Shown here: piece after piece, positions 19,774-32,758 of the stretch
Position numbering within the stretch: the stretch's first letter is position 1
Layout: every line of letters starts with the position of its first letter
Assembly (NCBI RefSeq): GCF_000011225.1
Contig: NC_004432.1
Span: forward strand, 1-64,000
DNA length: 64,000 nucleotides
DNA from: Malacoplasma penetrans HF-2
Lineage (GTDB): Bacteria > Bacillota_I > Bacilli_A > Mycoplasmatales > Mycoplasmoidaceae
Reading direction: 5' to 3'
Position numbers and translations under genes: made by a program
Notes under the pieces: generated by a model
Databases searched by the model: none
Told to the model about the DNA's origin: nothing
What the model saw: the letters and a program-made list of their open reading frames with translations, nothing else

Positions 19774-21469
19774 TGTTAATTTTATGTGACTTTGTCCCTA
19801 TTAAATAGAACTTGGAGCAACTAAATTATATCAATGAGAAAAATATAATTTAGTTGCTTTTTGATATTTTTGGTTTTTGCTTTTTATTGCTCAATTAAAT
19901 ATTTAAAGAAAGTTCAATTTCTCTAATTTTAATTTTTTCCTCCCTTTCTTTTAAACTGTCGCTTCATCTTTCTAAAGCTATTCTTGTGTTTTCATTTTTT
20001 TGATAAATAGCTTTAGAAGTAGCTATACTTTTTCTTTTAATTTTTTCTAATTTTAAAAACTCATTATCATGAATCTCATTTATATATTCGTTTAATAAAT
20101 CATCATTTATTTCTCTGGCAAAATATTTAGTATTTTTATCAAGTACAAATTTTTCACCCGTTAACATGTTGGTTCTTAATAAGATTTGATTTTTCATATT
20201 AACTCTTTTATCTTCTTTGGTGAACAAACCCATAGCCTTCCCATTAAGGAAAAAATAAAAACCTTTTAGAACTTTACAAATCTTAGTTGTATAGAACAAG
20301 TCTTTTAAATCATCTTTACTTATTTTTATGAATTGGTTTCTTTTTCCTTTTTCAGACTTTTTATATCTTTGATTGTAAGCATCAACAATTAACTGATAGT
20401 TCTTTTGTATTTTTTCTTTAGTATTCAAACCATGTTTTAAAAATAATTTGTAATAAATTTGTTGTGCATTTTTAAATGATCTTTCAACATTAGCTTTAAA
20501 AGTTGGTTGGCTTTCTGACTTAACTTGTATTTCTAGTTTATTTAAACAATAAGTTAAATTGGTAACTGAATTTTCAGATCAAAATGTTTTTCTTCTGTCT
20601 GTTTTTATAATGTTTGGAGCCCCATACTTTTCTAGGACCTGTTTAAGCAGTTTACAATACCCAAAATTTGTTTCCTCATCATCAATTCAAAAACCTAGTA
20701 ACTTACCAGTCCCAGCATCAATGGCATGGTATATGTAGTATTTTTTAATTCCTATTCAAACACTAACGCAAGCATCTACTTCAACTATGTGACCAAAATC
20801 ATAGTTGTGTTTTACATAAGGGGGATTTTTAGTTTTTAAATATTCTGTGTACGTTGGTTTATATTTTCTTAGAAATTCCAAAATTTTTTCCTGGATTTTT
20901 AACTCTGCTAAATTTCCTTCTTTAAGTTTTTTCTTCATAGTTTTTCTTGTGATCTTTTTTGAATATGAAGTGAGTAAAAAATTTTCATTTAGAAGTTTAT
21001 TTACAAATCCGTATTTAACATTAAACTTGTCTTTTATTTCATCTAAATAAAAATCTAAATGAGTCATTTCATAATGACCATCACTCATTTCTTTGCATGG
21101 AGTAGTTACTTCAATATATTTCTCTATAATTGCTCTTTTTACTTCATCTTTTATTTTGTTAACATTTTCCTTATTTTTGTTTTTATGGCTAATCAAAAAA
21201 GTATTATCTTTAAAACTTTTTATAAACCTTCTAGACTGTTTGATTGAATATCCTGTTTTATTACTTAAAGTTTTTGGATTTAACTTTCCTTTTTTATTCA
21301 AAGAACCCATTTCTTCTAAAATTCAGAACCTACTATTCTCAAATTTTGTTAAATTGTTTTTTATTATTTCTTTCATAAAAAAACACCTCACTAGATTAAA
21401 CTCCAAGAGGGACAAAATCACAAATAATTGATTAGTCTTTTTTAGGGACAAAGTCTTGTAAAATCCACA
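19774..21469 (-). mobile_element. Intact ISNCY (IS1202-type) insertion sequence, 1696 bp
   Basis: The element begins TGT and ends ACA. Its imperfect terminal inverted repeats are about 27 bp, containing the perfect 13-bp pair GACTTTGTCCCTA (19788-19800) and TAGGGACAAAGTC (21443-21455). It carries one intact transposase on the minus strand and is flanked by a perfect 37-bp duplication. Long target duplications are a known trait of IS1202-type elements. A second AGGGACAAA copy near 21410 is a subterminal repeat. It sits between galU and the surface-protein operon. Confidence 0.88.
19895..21376 (-). CDS. ISNCY-family transposase
   Basis: This is a 493-aa DDE transposase, intact when the TGA codons are read as Trp. 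N-terminal HTH segments (LSNKTGYSIKQSRRFIKSF) precede the catalytic core: EVDACVSVWIG with the first Asp, IYHAIDAGTGKLLGFWID, then KTDRRKTFW with the second Asp, and ANVERSFKN with the probable Glu. The spacing and wording match ISNCY/IS1202-type transposases. AGGTG precedes the ATG at 21376. Assignment to the IS1202 group rests on motifs and the long target duplication. Confidence 0.85.
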
Positions 21470-21506
21470 TTTTTTACAAAAAATTTATAAAAAATTTGAT
21501 TTATAA
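21470..21506 (+). repeat. Right copy of 37-bp target-site duplication
   Basis: Identical to 19737-19773. It lies about 130 bp upstream of the first surface-protein gene, and because the target was duplicated, promoter sequence inside it would be retained on this side. Confidence 0.9.
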
Positions 21507-21633
21507 AAACCAATATCCTAAAATATATATAAATTAGTCTTGTGAGCTTACTCTGATTTTTTTTAAAAATAAAAGTAAAATTACTGACTAATTTTGTATT
21601 GAGCAAGATAGTTCAGGATATTGGTGTTTCATT

Positions 21634-24378
21634 ATGAAGAGTTTGAATAAATCATTTATTTCTAAAAGAAAAAAAAGAAAGTTATTAGTTTTCTCTAGTA
21701 GCTTGTTTTCTATGTTTGCAATAGGATTAGGGTTATCTTTAACAAGTTCTTTATCACTTAATAAAGATTCAATCACTAGTGTTAACTCAAATTTAAATGC
21801 TTTGAAAAATACTACAACTTCTACTCAGTCTGCAGCTAATTTTACTGTTAATGCTGCACAAACACCTTTAAATAAAAAAGCAAATGAAGTTACAAACAGT
21901 GATATTCAAAACATTTTAACCCCAAGTGCCACTGTATCTTCTTATAATGTTGTTATATTACCAGTTACAGAAACCAATATTAATAAAGGTTATGTAAACT
22001 TTTTAGTTTATCAAACTTATTGAGATGGTTCACTAATGAAAACAGAATTTGCAGATGCATCTAAATCTATGAATACTGCAAATGGAGGGACACAAACAAA
22101 TTATCAAAGTGATGATACATATGATAATGTTGTCTTAAATGAATATGGTTTTACAAGTGGGGAGGCAACTACAAATCCTTCTACTACCAATATTTTTAGT
22201 ACTGCTAAAATAAATAATTTAGCAAATTGAATAACTGCAGAAAAATATAATATTGAATGAAAGAGTGATGAAGAATTAAAAACTTATATTACTAATTCAA
22301 CAGCAACAACATTAACTACAGAAATGTTAGTTAATAATTTTTTTAGCAATACAACAAACTTACCTAATTTAGCAACGAGTGGTAGTACAAACGCCAATAA
22401 TCAACCTTCTTCTACTACTATAACTGTTACATCAGTAGATAAAAACGGGAATACAGCAAATGATAGTAATTCTGTTGGTTTATTTAAAATTAAAATTCAA
22501 ATAAATCAAACTTCTAAATCAAATTGATTAAATGACAATTTTCCTACTGGTTCAACAGGTGGTGAAAGTGCAAATGGAAATGATGACAAAAAAACTATTA
22601 CTATTACAAAATATATTGGAGGTTTTAATACAGCTTCTGGACAAAGATATATAGTTGATATTGATTCTGAATTGCAAACTATTAGAAACTGAACAATTTC
22701 TGATACATCTTTATTTGATGGAGAATCAACTGAAAATAACACAGTTTCAAGTTTAAGACCATCACAATTTGAATCTCCATATGGTGGTAAAACTGCTTTA
22801 ATAAGTCTTTTTTCAACGGGGACAGGATTATATAGCACAGGAAATACTGTGACACCTATTGTTCAATATTCTTTTACAGAAAGCACTAATACAAAATACA
22901 ATTTCCATGATCCTTCTGCTTCAAACAATAATGGATCAAATGGAACTCAAGGATCTGGTCTTATTCAAGAAATCAACAACCAGAGAGAAAACATCAAAAT
23001 CACTGACATTACAACTATAGCAAATGATGTTGATGGAAGTTTAAGAATAATTATTAAGTATGATGGGTTCAGCATATACTCAGGAACTGTAGTATCTCAA
23101 ACAAAAACATATGATTATGTTGCTGGTACTTTTGCAACTTCTAGTCAACCTGAAAATTTATTCTTTTCTTGAAAAGATGTAAATACATTATCAGCATATG
23201 GATTAAATACACCTTCTGATATTGTTAATCAATTCATGAGAAATAACTCAAACACTGAATTTGTTAGAGTTTTTACTAATCAATTTATAAATGCTTCTTC
23301 TGAAATTCAAGCATTAAATAGAACAGCTACAATTTTATTTGGAACAGCCACTGGAGAAGATGCTCTACCAGAAACTAATAATTCTTTAAATGATCAAACA
23401 GGATTATATAGTCCAGGAAATAGTGTGAGTGGTAGATCTATTACAGTGAGACTGACTTTTGATAACTGAAATGGAACAACTCAACAAAAAGTTTTTCAAC
23501 AGAGTTTCACTTTCTCTGGTGTTAGTGACACTGGGACATATAGCTACAGTACTACTGGCAATACAACAGGGTATGATGACAGTCTTGTATTGACATGACG
23601 TTCAAATGATGCTGTATTAACTAATAATCCATCATTTGCTAGTACAACACCTTCAACTGTTGTTTACAATATTATGACTTCAGGAACTTCTACAAGTTAT
23701 TATGAAACTTTTGCTAGTACAAATAATAATGCTTCAGAAATAAGTGTTTCATTTGAAGCAAATGATGTTGATGGTTCATTAATAGTTTTTTTAACAAAAA
23801 CATCAACAAGCACTGATGCAAATATAAAAACCCAAAATGCTCATATTTATTCTCAATTATTTACAGGATTTAGAAAAACAACTGAAACTACTGGTGTTGT
23901 TTCATTTAGTTGAATACCTAATGAGGAAGTATCTGGAGCATTACAATCAATCCCTGTAAACAATGTTACTAAAGAAGATATTATTGAACATTATCTAAGT
24001 AATTCAGCATTGTTCCAAAATGGTGATTTAGGAACAGCTGATATTACATTAACACCAAATATTAATGAAAATTCATTAACAATAGAAGTTACAATGTCAT
24101 TCTTCAATCAAGATAATGTAACTACAACTAACAGAACTTTTGCTACAAAACTAACAGGTTTTGCAACATATCAATATACAAATAGCAGTTCATTTACACC
24201 ACCTAAAAACATGACAGCTGTATTTGCGATTTCAGCAGCAACAGTTTTATCTATTACACTAGGTGTTGTTTTATTAGCAATGCTATTAAAAAGAGCTAGA
24301 TTGAGAAACTTCAAAAGTTACCATGATAGTGTTTTAGAAAAGAAAGTAAAGAAACACACAAGAAGAACTATTAAATAA
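21634..24378 (+). CDS. Large surface protein with signal anchor and C-terminal membrane segment
   Basis: 914 aa with many UGA Trp codons. A basic start (KSFISKRKKRKLL) precedes a hydrophobic segment at about 18-40 and no lipobox Cys. The ectodomain is Ser/Thr/Asn-rich and repeats a module with the pattern (V)DGSL.I.(V/I)...(F).GF, for example near residues 470, 705 and 800. This resembles mycoplasmal lipoprotein-associated (Lipoprotein_17-type) domains. One membrane span (about 862-884) and a short, strongly basic cytoplasmic tail end the protein. The next surface gene starts 27 bp downstream. Probable adhesin or surface scaffold; function inferred. Confidence 0.75.
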
Positions 24379-24404
24379 AAACAAAATAAATATTGGAGAA
24401 AATT

Positions 24405-27400
24405 ATGAATAAAAAATTAAAAAATAGATTATACATTTCAACATTAGCTATTTCTTTAACTGGAACTTTTGCGGCAATTGGTTCTGTTGCTTTGCCTAGT
24501 TCTTCTTTCAACAACTCATCAAGTAGTGAAATTTCAAGTGTTTCTAAAAATTTAAATGCAGCCACAACAACAGCTGCCACTCCTAGAGCAACTAGTGAGT
24601 ATGTTGCTTCTTGAAATATAGGAACTCAAGATATTAATAATTTAAATTCTCCAATTCAAAACATAGCTTTTAATACTTCAAACACTCAATATGCTTTGTT
24701 AACAACTGCTGAAAGTAAATATGACAACAGTAGTTATTCTATTACTTCAAGAACAACAGAAGAAAATGTAAATTTTAATGCATTATCTGTTTTCAAAATG
24801 TCAGATGGTTCTTTAAGTTGAACAAAAAAAGCATCAGATATAAAATTAAGTGCTACAAGAGTAACTTCATTAGTTACAGGCTCTAAATTTGTTGCAGTAA
24901 CTTATTTAGATTCTTATATGGATAGAGAGGCTTATTATCTGGCAGTAGTTCAAGGTAGTGATAATAAATATTATTTAGTATTTTTAAAAGAGGGAGATAC
25001 AACAAATTTTTCTCCTGAAAAAATAAAATTAAATGCAACAGGGGCAGGAGCAGCATCTTCAAGCTCAACTTCTCAATTTTATATAAATGTTGTTTCTTCT
25101 AGTAATTGAGATATTAATATTTATCAAATTCAAACTGATACTTCAGGTAGTAGCAATAACTTAGGTGTTAATTTATTTGATTTAAAAAATAATGGTTCTA
25201 CTAGTACAACAGTATCTGCATCAAGTTTAAGTGTTTCTAATAATTTTGCTAGTATTTCTTCTGAATTATTAAGTTCTTACTTTTATAAAACAAATGGAGC
25301 TAAAATTTCATCTAAGCTTACAAAATCATTTAAAGATGATGATTATGTTTATTTTGTATTCCAACAAGAACCTGCAAATGTAACTGCAGCAGATTTTAAT
25401 AATTTTGTTTCAATCTTAAGACTTCCTCTTTCATCTCATGAAATTACAATTTCATCTGAATCTTTATATAGTTTAAGTTTAAGTTCTCAACAAGTGGATG
25501 TAATTTTAGGAAGTGCAATAAATAATTATAGACCAAGTGTTGCTATTGCTTCAAATGGTGATCAACATACTGTAATTTTGTCTAGTAAAAATTCTGATAA
25601 ATATTTTTATTCTGTTGTTGAACCAGATATGTTCAATAATTCTGACCCTGCAACATTTAATGAATTAACTTCAACTGATTCTGCTTATATAGTAAGTGTT
25701 AATCCAATATATAATTCAGATTCTTCAATTAATAGTTATGTTGCTTTATTGAGCAATAACAAAGCTATAAGAATTAATTCTGATTTTTCAGCAATTAGTT
25801 TAATGTATGATTTCACAACATTAAATGCAACTACATCTAAATTAATATTTAACATTTTTACTATTCCTGGAGATGTTAACTGATATGCTCAAATGACTGA
25901 TGGTAAAATTATTCAATTTAATGGGACAAACCTTATTGGGGAATTAGGAAATACTGCAGTTTCAAATAGAAGAGAAAATAGTGCCAATGTTGTTTTATTA
26001 CAAGAAAGTCAAATTTCTTCAGAAGTTTTATTCCAAAAAGTTACTGATAACTCAAACACTAGTCAGGCATCAGATTATTTTAAACAATATGTAACAAGCA
26101 ATGTAACAAGTTTTTTACAGATTAATTCATATGATACAGCTTTTGGGACTCCGTCTTTCACTGCTGATGTAAAAACAGTGTCAAAAATTGGATCAACAAA
26201 CAATTATAGTGTTACTATTGCTTTTTCACAAAATATAAGACAAATGACTAATGGTAGTATACCTACTACTGCAACTAGTAAAGTTCTTTTTGCAACTCAA
26301 ACTTATACTTTCATTAATGAAAATTCTAGTATTACTGTAAGAGATAGAGGGAGTGTTTCTGCAAGCATCACAGGTAAACTACCAAGTGAAATTACAAATG
26401 CAGATGTAGCTTCAATATTAAATTTCCAAAATGTTGGAAATTATTCATTAACACTTGATCCAAATGACACACAAGGGATTTTAACTGTACAAGTTAAATC
26501 TGATGCTGTTTGAATAAATGGTAGTTTAGAAACTAATAATGTTCAAACTATTACAATTGGAGAAGAAAATAATCCATACTTCAAAGTTGATTTATTCAAT
26601 GGATTAAGTTCTAACATTGATTTAGTAACTCAAGATTATATAGATCAATCAGCAAATGCTGCTTTAAAAACAACTCTAACAAATAAATATTCCACAACAT
26701 TAGCTTCACAAGTTACAGCTCAAAATATTGTTGATGACTTCTTAGTTTATGGTAATGCATTTAGTAGTGCTCAATTAACTGCTAATAATATTATTCAAAG
26801 ACCAACAGCTGATAATGTTCAACTATATCCAATGGATTCAGAAGGACAATTATATGTAATTGTTACTGTTCCTAAAATTGGGGATAGAACAAATGTGGTG
26901 TATTCATTCACAACAGCAGCTATTTTTAGAAAAAACTTTACTACTAATCACAATGTTTATTTAAGTTTTAAACACAACAATACTGTATTAAACACAACAC
27001 ATACTGTTACTACAGGTGGTTCAACTACAGAAACTCAATTAAGTACATTAACACCATCATCTATTGTTAGTTTAATAAACTCTAATAAAAGTTTATTGTT
27101 CTATTTTATGGATATGTCTAATTATGTGTTTAATATCTTGGCTAACTTAGTAGACAATAGTAATAGTGAAGCAGTACTAACTATTGCTCCAAGTGATCCA
27201 TTAGGTACAATTACATTTACAATTAATTTCCAACAACAAATTCCTGGATTAGATTCTTCTTATAGCTACACTTTCTCAGGGTTTACAACTGCTAATACTA
27301 ACTTATCTGGTAGACCACAACAAATGCCAGGTTTTAGTTGAGGTACAATACAATCAACAGCACTAAATGGTAGAAAACCAACTGATATTACAAGTGAGTA

Positions 27401-28433
27401 TTTAGAACAAAACTTTTCAACTTTATTTGTGTATACAAACAATGCTAATCAATTAGATCGTGATATTACTGTAACACCATTGAATGGTAGTGGTGGAGTA
27501 TTAGTTACTATTACTTTCTATGATTGATGAGAAGAACAAACTAATAATGGTCAAACTACTTATGTAAAATTAGCTCAAAAAACATTCTCAACTATTATTA
27601 AGAGTGGTCTTTCTCAATCAAGAGAACCAATTAATGCTGTTGTTTGAAAATCATTCTATCAATTATCAACTACAAACAATGCATATACAACAGGTACTGC
27701 ATCAAATGCATTAACATTAATTAATTCAGTTGCTACAACTGAATTAGAAAAATTAGATTTACTTGCAAACATTTCTGATTACTTTAGAAATAATGTTCAA
27801 ACAGCACTACAAAGTGATCCAAGTGCATTATCATTATCAATTGTTCCAAATGATAATGAAGGAACATTATCAATGTATGCAGTTGTTAAATTAGATGGAC
27901 AAACATATAGTTATAGCAGTGTACTATCTGGATTTAATCTTAATGGTGTAGATTATTCAGTAGTATTAGCTCAAGAAACTTCTGATGCTGTACAAGCATT
28001 AAAGAGTTCATTACCTTCTAACCTAACAGAACAACAAATTGAATCTCTTGTGAATGTTAGTGTGGGAAATGGTTTAACAAAAAACATTCAAGTTACATAT
28101 GATGATATTAAAGGTACATTATCATTAACTGTAAGCTTATACAAAGATGGTCAAGTAGTTGCTACAACTACTAGAGATTATTCAGGATTCTCAACAAGTA
28201 CAATTGTTTATAATGGTACAAATGCATTAATTATAATAGCAGCAGTTGTAATTCCTATTATTCTGTTATTAACTCCAATTCTATACATCTCATTATTTAA
28301 AAATAGAAGAGATATTAAAAAAGTTTCTAAAGTTCTTGATAAGAGATTATCAGAACAAGCTGTTAAGAAAAAAGTTACTGAAGTTAACACAATTGCAGAT
28401 CTATTGAATTTAGAAACTGACAAAAACTGATAA
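24405..28433 (+). CDS. Very large surface protein with repeated lipoprotein-associated domains
   Basis: 1342 aa with numerous UGA Trp codons; GGAG precedes ATG 24405. A signal-like segment (about 8-30) has no lipobox. Residues about 65-500 may form a repeated beta structure with recurring short W-containing strands. At least four later modules follow the pattern LP(S)...(I)...(PND)..G.L.(V)........(F/Y)SGF (near residues 660, 880, 1145 and 1220), resembling Lipoprotein_17-type domains. A membrane span at about 1272-1294 and a charged cytoplasmic tail of about 45 residues end it. Its architecture is the same as that of the preceding protein. Confidence 0.75.
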
Positions 28434-28476
28434 AAATTAATATTATTTACAAACAAATTATAAAGAAAGGGAAATT

Positions 28477-31400
28477 ATGAAAAATACATTAATATTTCTA
28501 GTTACTGAAGGGATAGGGTTAAACAAGAAATGAAAAGGAAATTATTTAAAGTTAGCTAATAAACCTAATATTAACTATCTAATTTCTGGTATCTATCCTT
28601 GAGCATTATTATCAAATGATAGAAAAAGAAATAAGTATATTCCTAAAAAAACTTATCCTTCAGTTAAAAGAGATGTAGATTCTAACTTTTATGAAATGTT
28701 ATATGGTGAAACAGACATAAAAACATACTTAGAATTATTAGATGAACAAATTAAAAGTAAATCTTTACACAACCTAGAAATATTTAATAAACTAATTGAC
28801 CGTTCTAATAAAACAAATTCAAAAATAGTTCATATTTTCTCAATGTTGTCTTTTAATGAAAATAAATTTAATGCTAAAAATTTATTTTATGTTATCAATG
28901 TCTTAATTAAAAAAGGACTAAAACCTGTTCTTCATTTAATTGCTGATGGTCAAGATGAAAGACCTTATAGTTTTAATAAAAACTTATCAAATTTCTCTAA
29001 ATTCTTATTAAAAAGAAACACACCTATAGTTACTGTAGCTGGTAGAAACCATGTCTTTGGAAAAAAAGGTAGAGACTTTTTAGACAATGAACATGTAATG
29101 GATTATTTTGAAACAATCTGTGGTTTAGGTGAACAAGCTTTTACTGAAGCTAGTGAATATACTAATGAAAACCTAGCAAATAAAGTAATGGATGCTGATA
29201 TTCTTCCGGCATACAATACAATCATGGATGGATACTTTGTATCTAAAGATGACAGTGTATTATTTTTAAACAGTGATCCAGATGATTTTGCTTCACTTGC
29301 TAGAATGATGAAAACATCACCTAAATTAAAAGGATTATTTTTATCAAGTTTAGCTCCAATCTATGGAACAAAATTAGATGCAGTATTTTTTGAAAACCCT
29401 GTTAAAGGTAAAGAAGAATCATTATTAGCTAACATGGTTGCTAAAAATGATAATAAAGTTTTAGTGCTTGGTTTAAACCATAAAAAAGGATTTATTAATA
29501 AATTTTTTGGTGAAAATACTAATAATGAAAACATAACAAGAAAAATACTATCAAGTCCTGCATGTACTTCTGATAAAGAATACTTCTCTTTATCTTCAAA
29601 AATGTTGATTGATAAAACAATAGATTCAATTGGTAAGTATGATGTTATTTTTGTAATGTGTCCAATGATTGCTGAAGCTGCAAGATCTTCTGACTTAAAA
29701 CAACTATTATCTACTATTGAAACATTTGACCAACACTTAGGAAGATTAATTAACCTATGTAGATGTACTGGTAACATTATTGCTCTAACTTCAGCTTATG
29801 GTGCTGCTGAAAAGATGTTAGATAAACACTTAAATATTGTTCCACATAACAAATCTTCTTTAGTTCCATTTGTGTTTACTAATGGAGATCTATGACCTAA
29901 GAAAATGCAAAGTAACTTTTTAGGTGTATATTCTTCAATCTTATCAACTCTAGATTCATTAGATACTGAACATAAATTGTTCTACACTTCTTTAATTGAT
30001 CCTAATTTTACAAAGAGTAAAATTGAAGAATCATTAAATGATATGTTCTTAATTTGAAAAGAAACAATTTCAGATGACTTAATTAAAAGTTTTGAAGATA
30101 ACAAATTAAACTTTTATAGTGAGTTTTCAAAAGATGAACAATTCTTAAGTGAAAAACAAAAATATGTTGTTCTAAAAGAAATTATTGAAGTTAATAAAAA
30201 AGTTTTATTAACTCCAGAAGCTAGAAAAAAACTATACAATGTTTTAATTGATTATGTTGAATACAACAAAATTGACTTTGTTGGTTTAGACATTAACTAT
30301 AAGAAAACTTTCCAAACATTGTTTGATAAAGAAATTAAAATGTTAAAACTTTCAAAATTATCTAATAAATATTTTGATAAGAAAATTTGAATTACAAACT
30401 TTGTTAGAAATGATGAATGAATTAACTCAATTAAATTTGATTTACTAGAATCATCAAAAAGAACATTTGATGTTGATAAAAATGAGAAGTTTAGTACTAG
30501 AGTTTACAATGAAATGATTCCTTTCTTATTCTTTGAAAAAATAAGAAAATCTGAAGTTGAAATCTTAAAAACTAATGATGCTGTTTCAATTGCTCAATTC
30601 TATGAATTGATTAAAGAAGAAGTTAGAGATATTTTTGAACAATATATCTTAGATAAACTTCCAGTTGAAAGTGAAGATGCAACTGATGAAGTAGTTGAAG
30701 AAGAAAAATCACCTGAACAAATTGCTACTGAAAAAGCAGTTCATTCAATCTCAGTATATTTTGATTACTTTGTAGAAGTAGTTGATTTAATTAGATATGA
30801 AAGAGATTATCTTGAAAGCTTCAATAGAAGATATAAAGAAACTCAAGAACATCTTGCTAAACAAAACAAAATATATGATTCAACAGATATCTTTAATGTA
30901 CCTGAAATTGCTTTAAACCCATTAACAGCTAAAATTGTTTCATTAATTAGACTTTATAAAAGTGAATTGAAAAGTCATGCTAAAACAGAAAAAACTGAAA
31001 ATAAGAAAACTATTTACAAGTTTGACATGGCATATTCAACAAAAATTGATATTGCAAAACAATCAATTGCATATGATGGTGAATTTAATGAAGAAGTAAA
31101 CTTAAAGAAACAAGATGAGTTTGAAAAGAAATTTGCTGAGTATGTTGAAGTTTACAAAGAGTTTGATAACACTGTTATTGAATGAGAATCAGATGAAGAA
31201 AAAGATGATGAGTATTCAATGGATGATGAAACAATTGAATATGATGAAAATGGTAACCCAATAATGGTTGATAAAATTGATACTAAGATCAAAACAAGAC
31301 CTGAGTATGATTTAACAGAAGTTTGAGTTCAAAAAAGAATTGATGAATACAACAATGTTGATAACTACAAACCAAATATTGCAGTAGATGCTATTAAACA

Positions 31401-31512
31401 ACTTGATAAAAATAAACAAACTAGTGTTGCTAAAGCTAGACTTAGAGATTACAGCAAACTAAGTGAAGTATGAAAAAAGACAGCCCAATCTGAAACGGAA
31501 AATAATGGATAG
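28477..31512 (+). CDS. Phosphoglycerate-mutase-like pseudoenzyme with long helical extension
   Basis: 1011 aa with UGA Trp codons. Residues 1-480 follow the order of cofactor-independent phosphoglycerate mutase (iPGM), but catalytic elements are altered. The first metal-binding LDGWG is VTEGIG (9-14). The GNSEVGH segment with the phosphoserine is absent. DGRD is DGQD (Asp157 region). GRYYAMDRD is GRNHVFGKKG (about 189). NpDMVGHTG is CPMIAEAA (about 395), and TADHGNAE is TSAYGAAE (438-445). Residues about 480-1011 are acidic, Lys/Glu-rich and mostly helical, with no family match. AAAGGG precedes the ATG. It lies 43 bp after the surface gene and 8 bp before the TPI-like gene. Confidence 0.75.
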
Positions 31513-31520
31513 GAGATAGT

Positions 31521-32438
31521 ATGAGAGAAAAAATATTAATTACTAACTGAAAAATGAATGCTGACTATGTGTCAATATCAAAATTCTTTAAAAATATACC
31601 TAATTTTGAAAATGTGAAAGTAATGGTAGCACCATCTTATTTAGGTATTGTTCCAAGTTTAGGGATGTCTAAAAATGCAAAAGTAGAAGTGGTTGCTCAA
31701 AATGTATCATTTCCTTCACTTGGTAACCATACTGGTAGTGTTTCTTGATTGGAATTAAAAGATTATGGAATTAAAACTGCTTTCTTAGGTCACCCTGATG
31801 TTAAAGTAGATTTCAAAGAAAAAAACTATCAAGTTAATGCTAAACTTCAAAAACTTCTTAAAAATGGAATGAATGCTGTTCTTTTTATTGAAGAAACAAA
31901 AGTAGATTTGTCTGAAGAAAGTACTAAAGAAAACTTAAGATTACAAATTAATCAAATTTTTAATGGGATTGATGCATTAGATATAGTTGATAGAGTTTAT
32001 ATAGTTTATAAACCAACTTTTATGGGTGAGATTAATTCTAAGTTTGACAATGAATTTATCTTTGGAACTATAAGAGTTATTAGAGAATTCTTAAGAACTA
32101 AATTCGGATACTATGTTGCTAATAATTTACCAATTCTTTATGGTGGTGAAATTATTAATGATGATATTGAAGAAATTTGTAAAAACAATGATGTTGATGG
32201 AATCTTAATTGAAGATGAAAGAGCATTATCTAACAAATATATTTCAATCTTATACAAACACTTATTCAATGGTTCAACATATGCATACAAACAACATTAT
32301 GATCATAAGGTTGCATTAGATATTCCTACTGAAGAAGAAAGAATTAAAAATGCTACTCAAGTTTCAGACTTTGATATGTATGACATTACTAGTGAAACTT
32401 ACTTTGATGATATTAAGATTAATGAAGAAAACATGTAA
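31521..32438 (+). CDS. Triosephosphate-isomerase-like protein with catalytic Glu replaced
   Basis: 305 aa with two UGA Trp codons. TPI landmarks are kept: TNWKMN (Lys11), AQNVS, FLGHPDVK (His91 at the catalytic His position) and LPILYGGEI. The motif YEPVWAIGTG that carries the catalytic base reads YKPTFMGEIN, so Lys164 replaces the Glu and loop 6 is lost. GHSERR is GHPDVK. A tail of about 45 residues exceeds the usual 250-aa length. Activity is unlikely. AGGAG precedes the ATG. It is the last gene of the surface-protein/PGM-like unit and precedes a terminator. Confidence 0.8.
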
Positions 32439-32461
32439 TCTTGTTAATTATTAATTACTAA

Positions 32462-32487
32462 AAATAGCTTAACAGCTATTTTTTTTA
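32462..32487 (+). terminator. Rho-independent terminator after the TPI-like gene
   Basis: Arms AAAATAGCT (32462-32470) and AGCTATTTT (32475-32483) with loop TAAC and T run. Confidence 0.85.
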
Positions 32488-32758
32488 TTTCTTTAAAGCA
32501 AGAAATTTGAAAGAAAAAGGAAAGAATTTTGAAAGATTTAGGAAAAAAATAAAAGAGCATTCTAATTTTATAATTTATTGTTACTAAACAAATCTCATTT
32601 GATTTTTTATTAACAATAAATAAAAGGAAATAAAAATAATAAAGAATAACAAAATTTTTAAATTATTAATTAGATTGTTCTTATCTATAAAATTGAATTT
32701 ATAAAAAGAGTATAGTTTATATATAATAATTGAGATATTGAAGAATTAGTAGATTGTT

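Noticed and set aside
21634-28433. Many short separate surface-protein genes
   Set aside because: The apparent breaks are all TGA codons. Read as Trp, the two frames run unbroken for 914 and 1342 codons in line with the rest of the genome.
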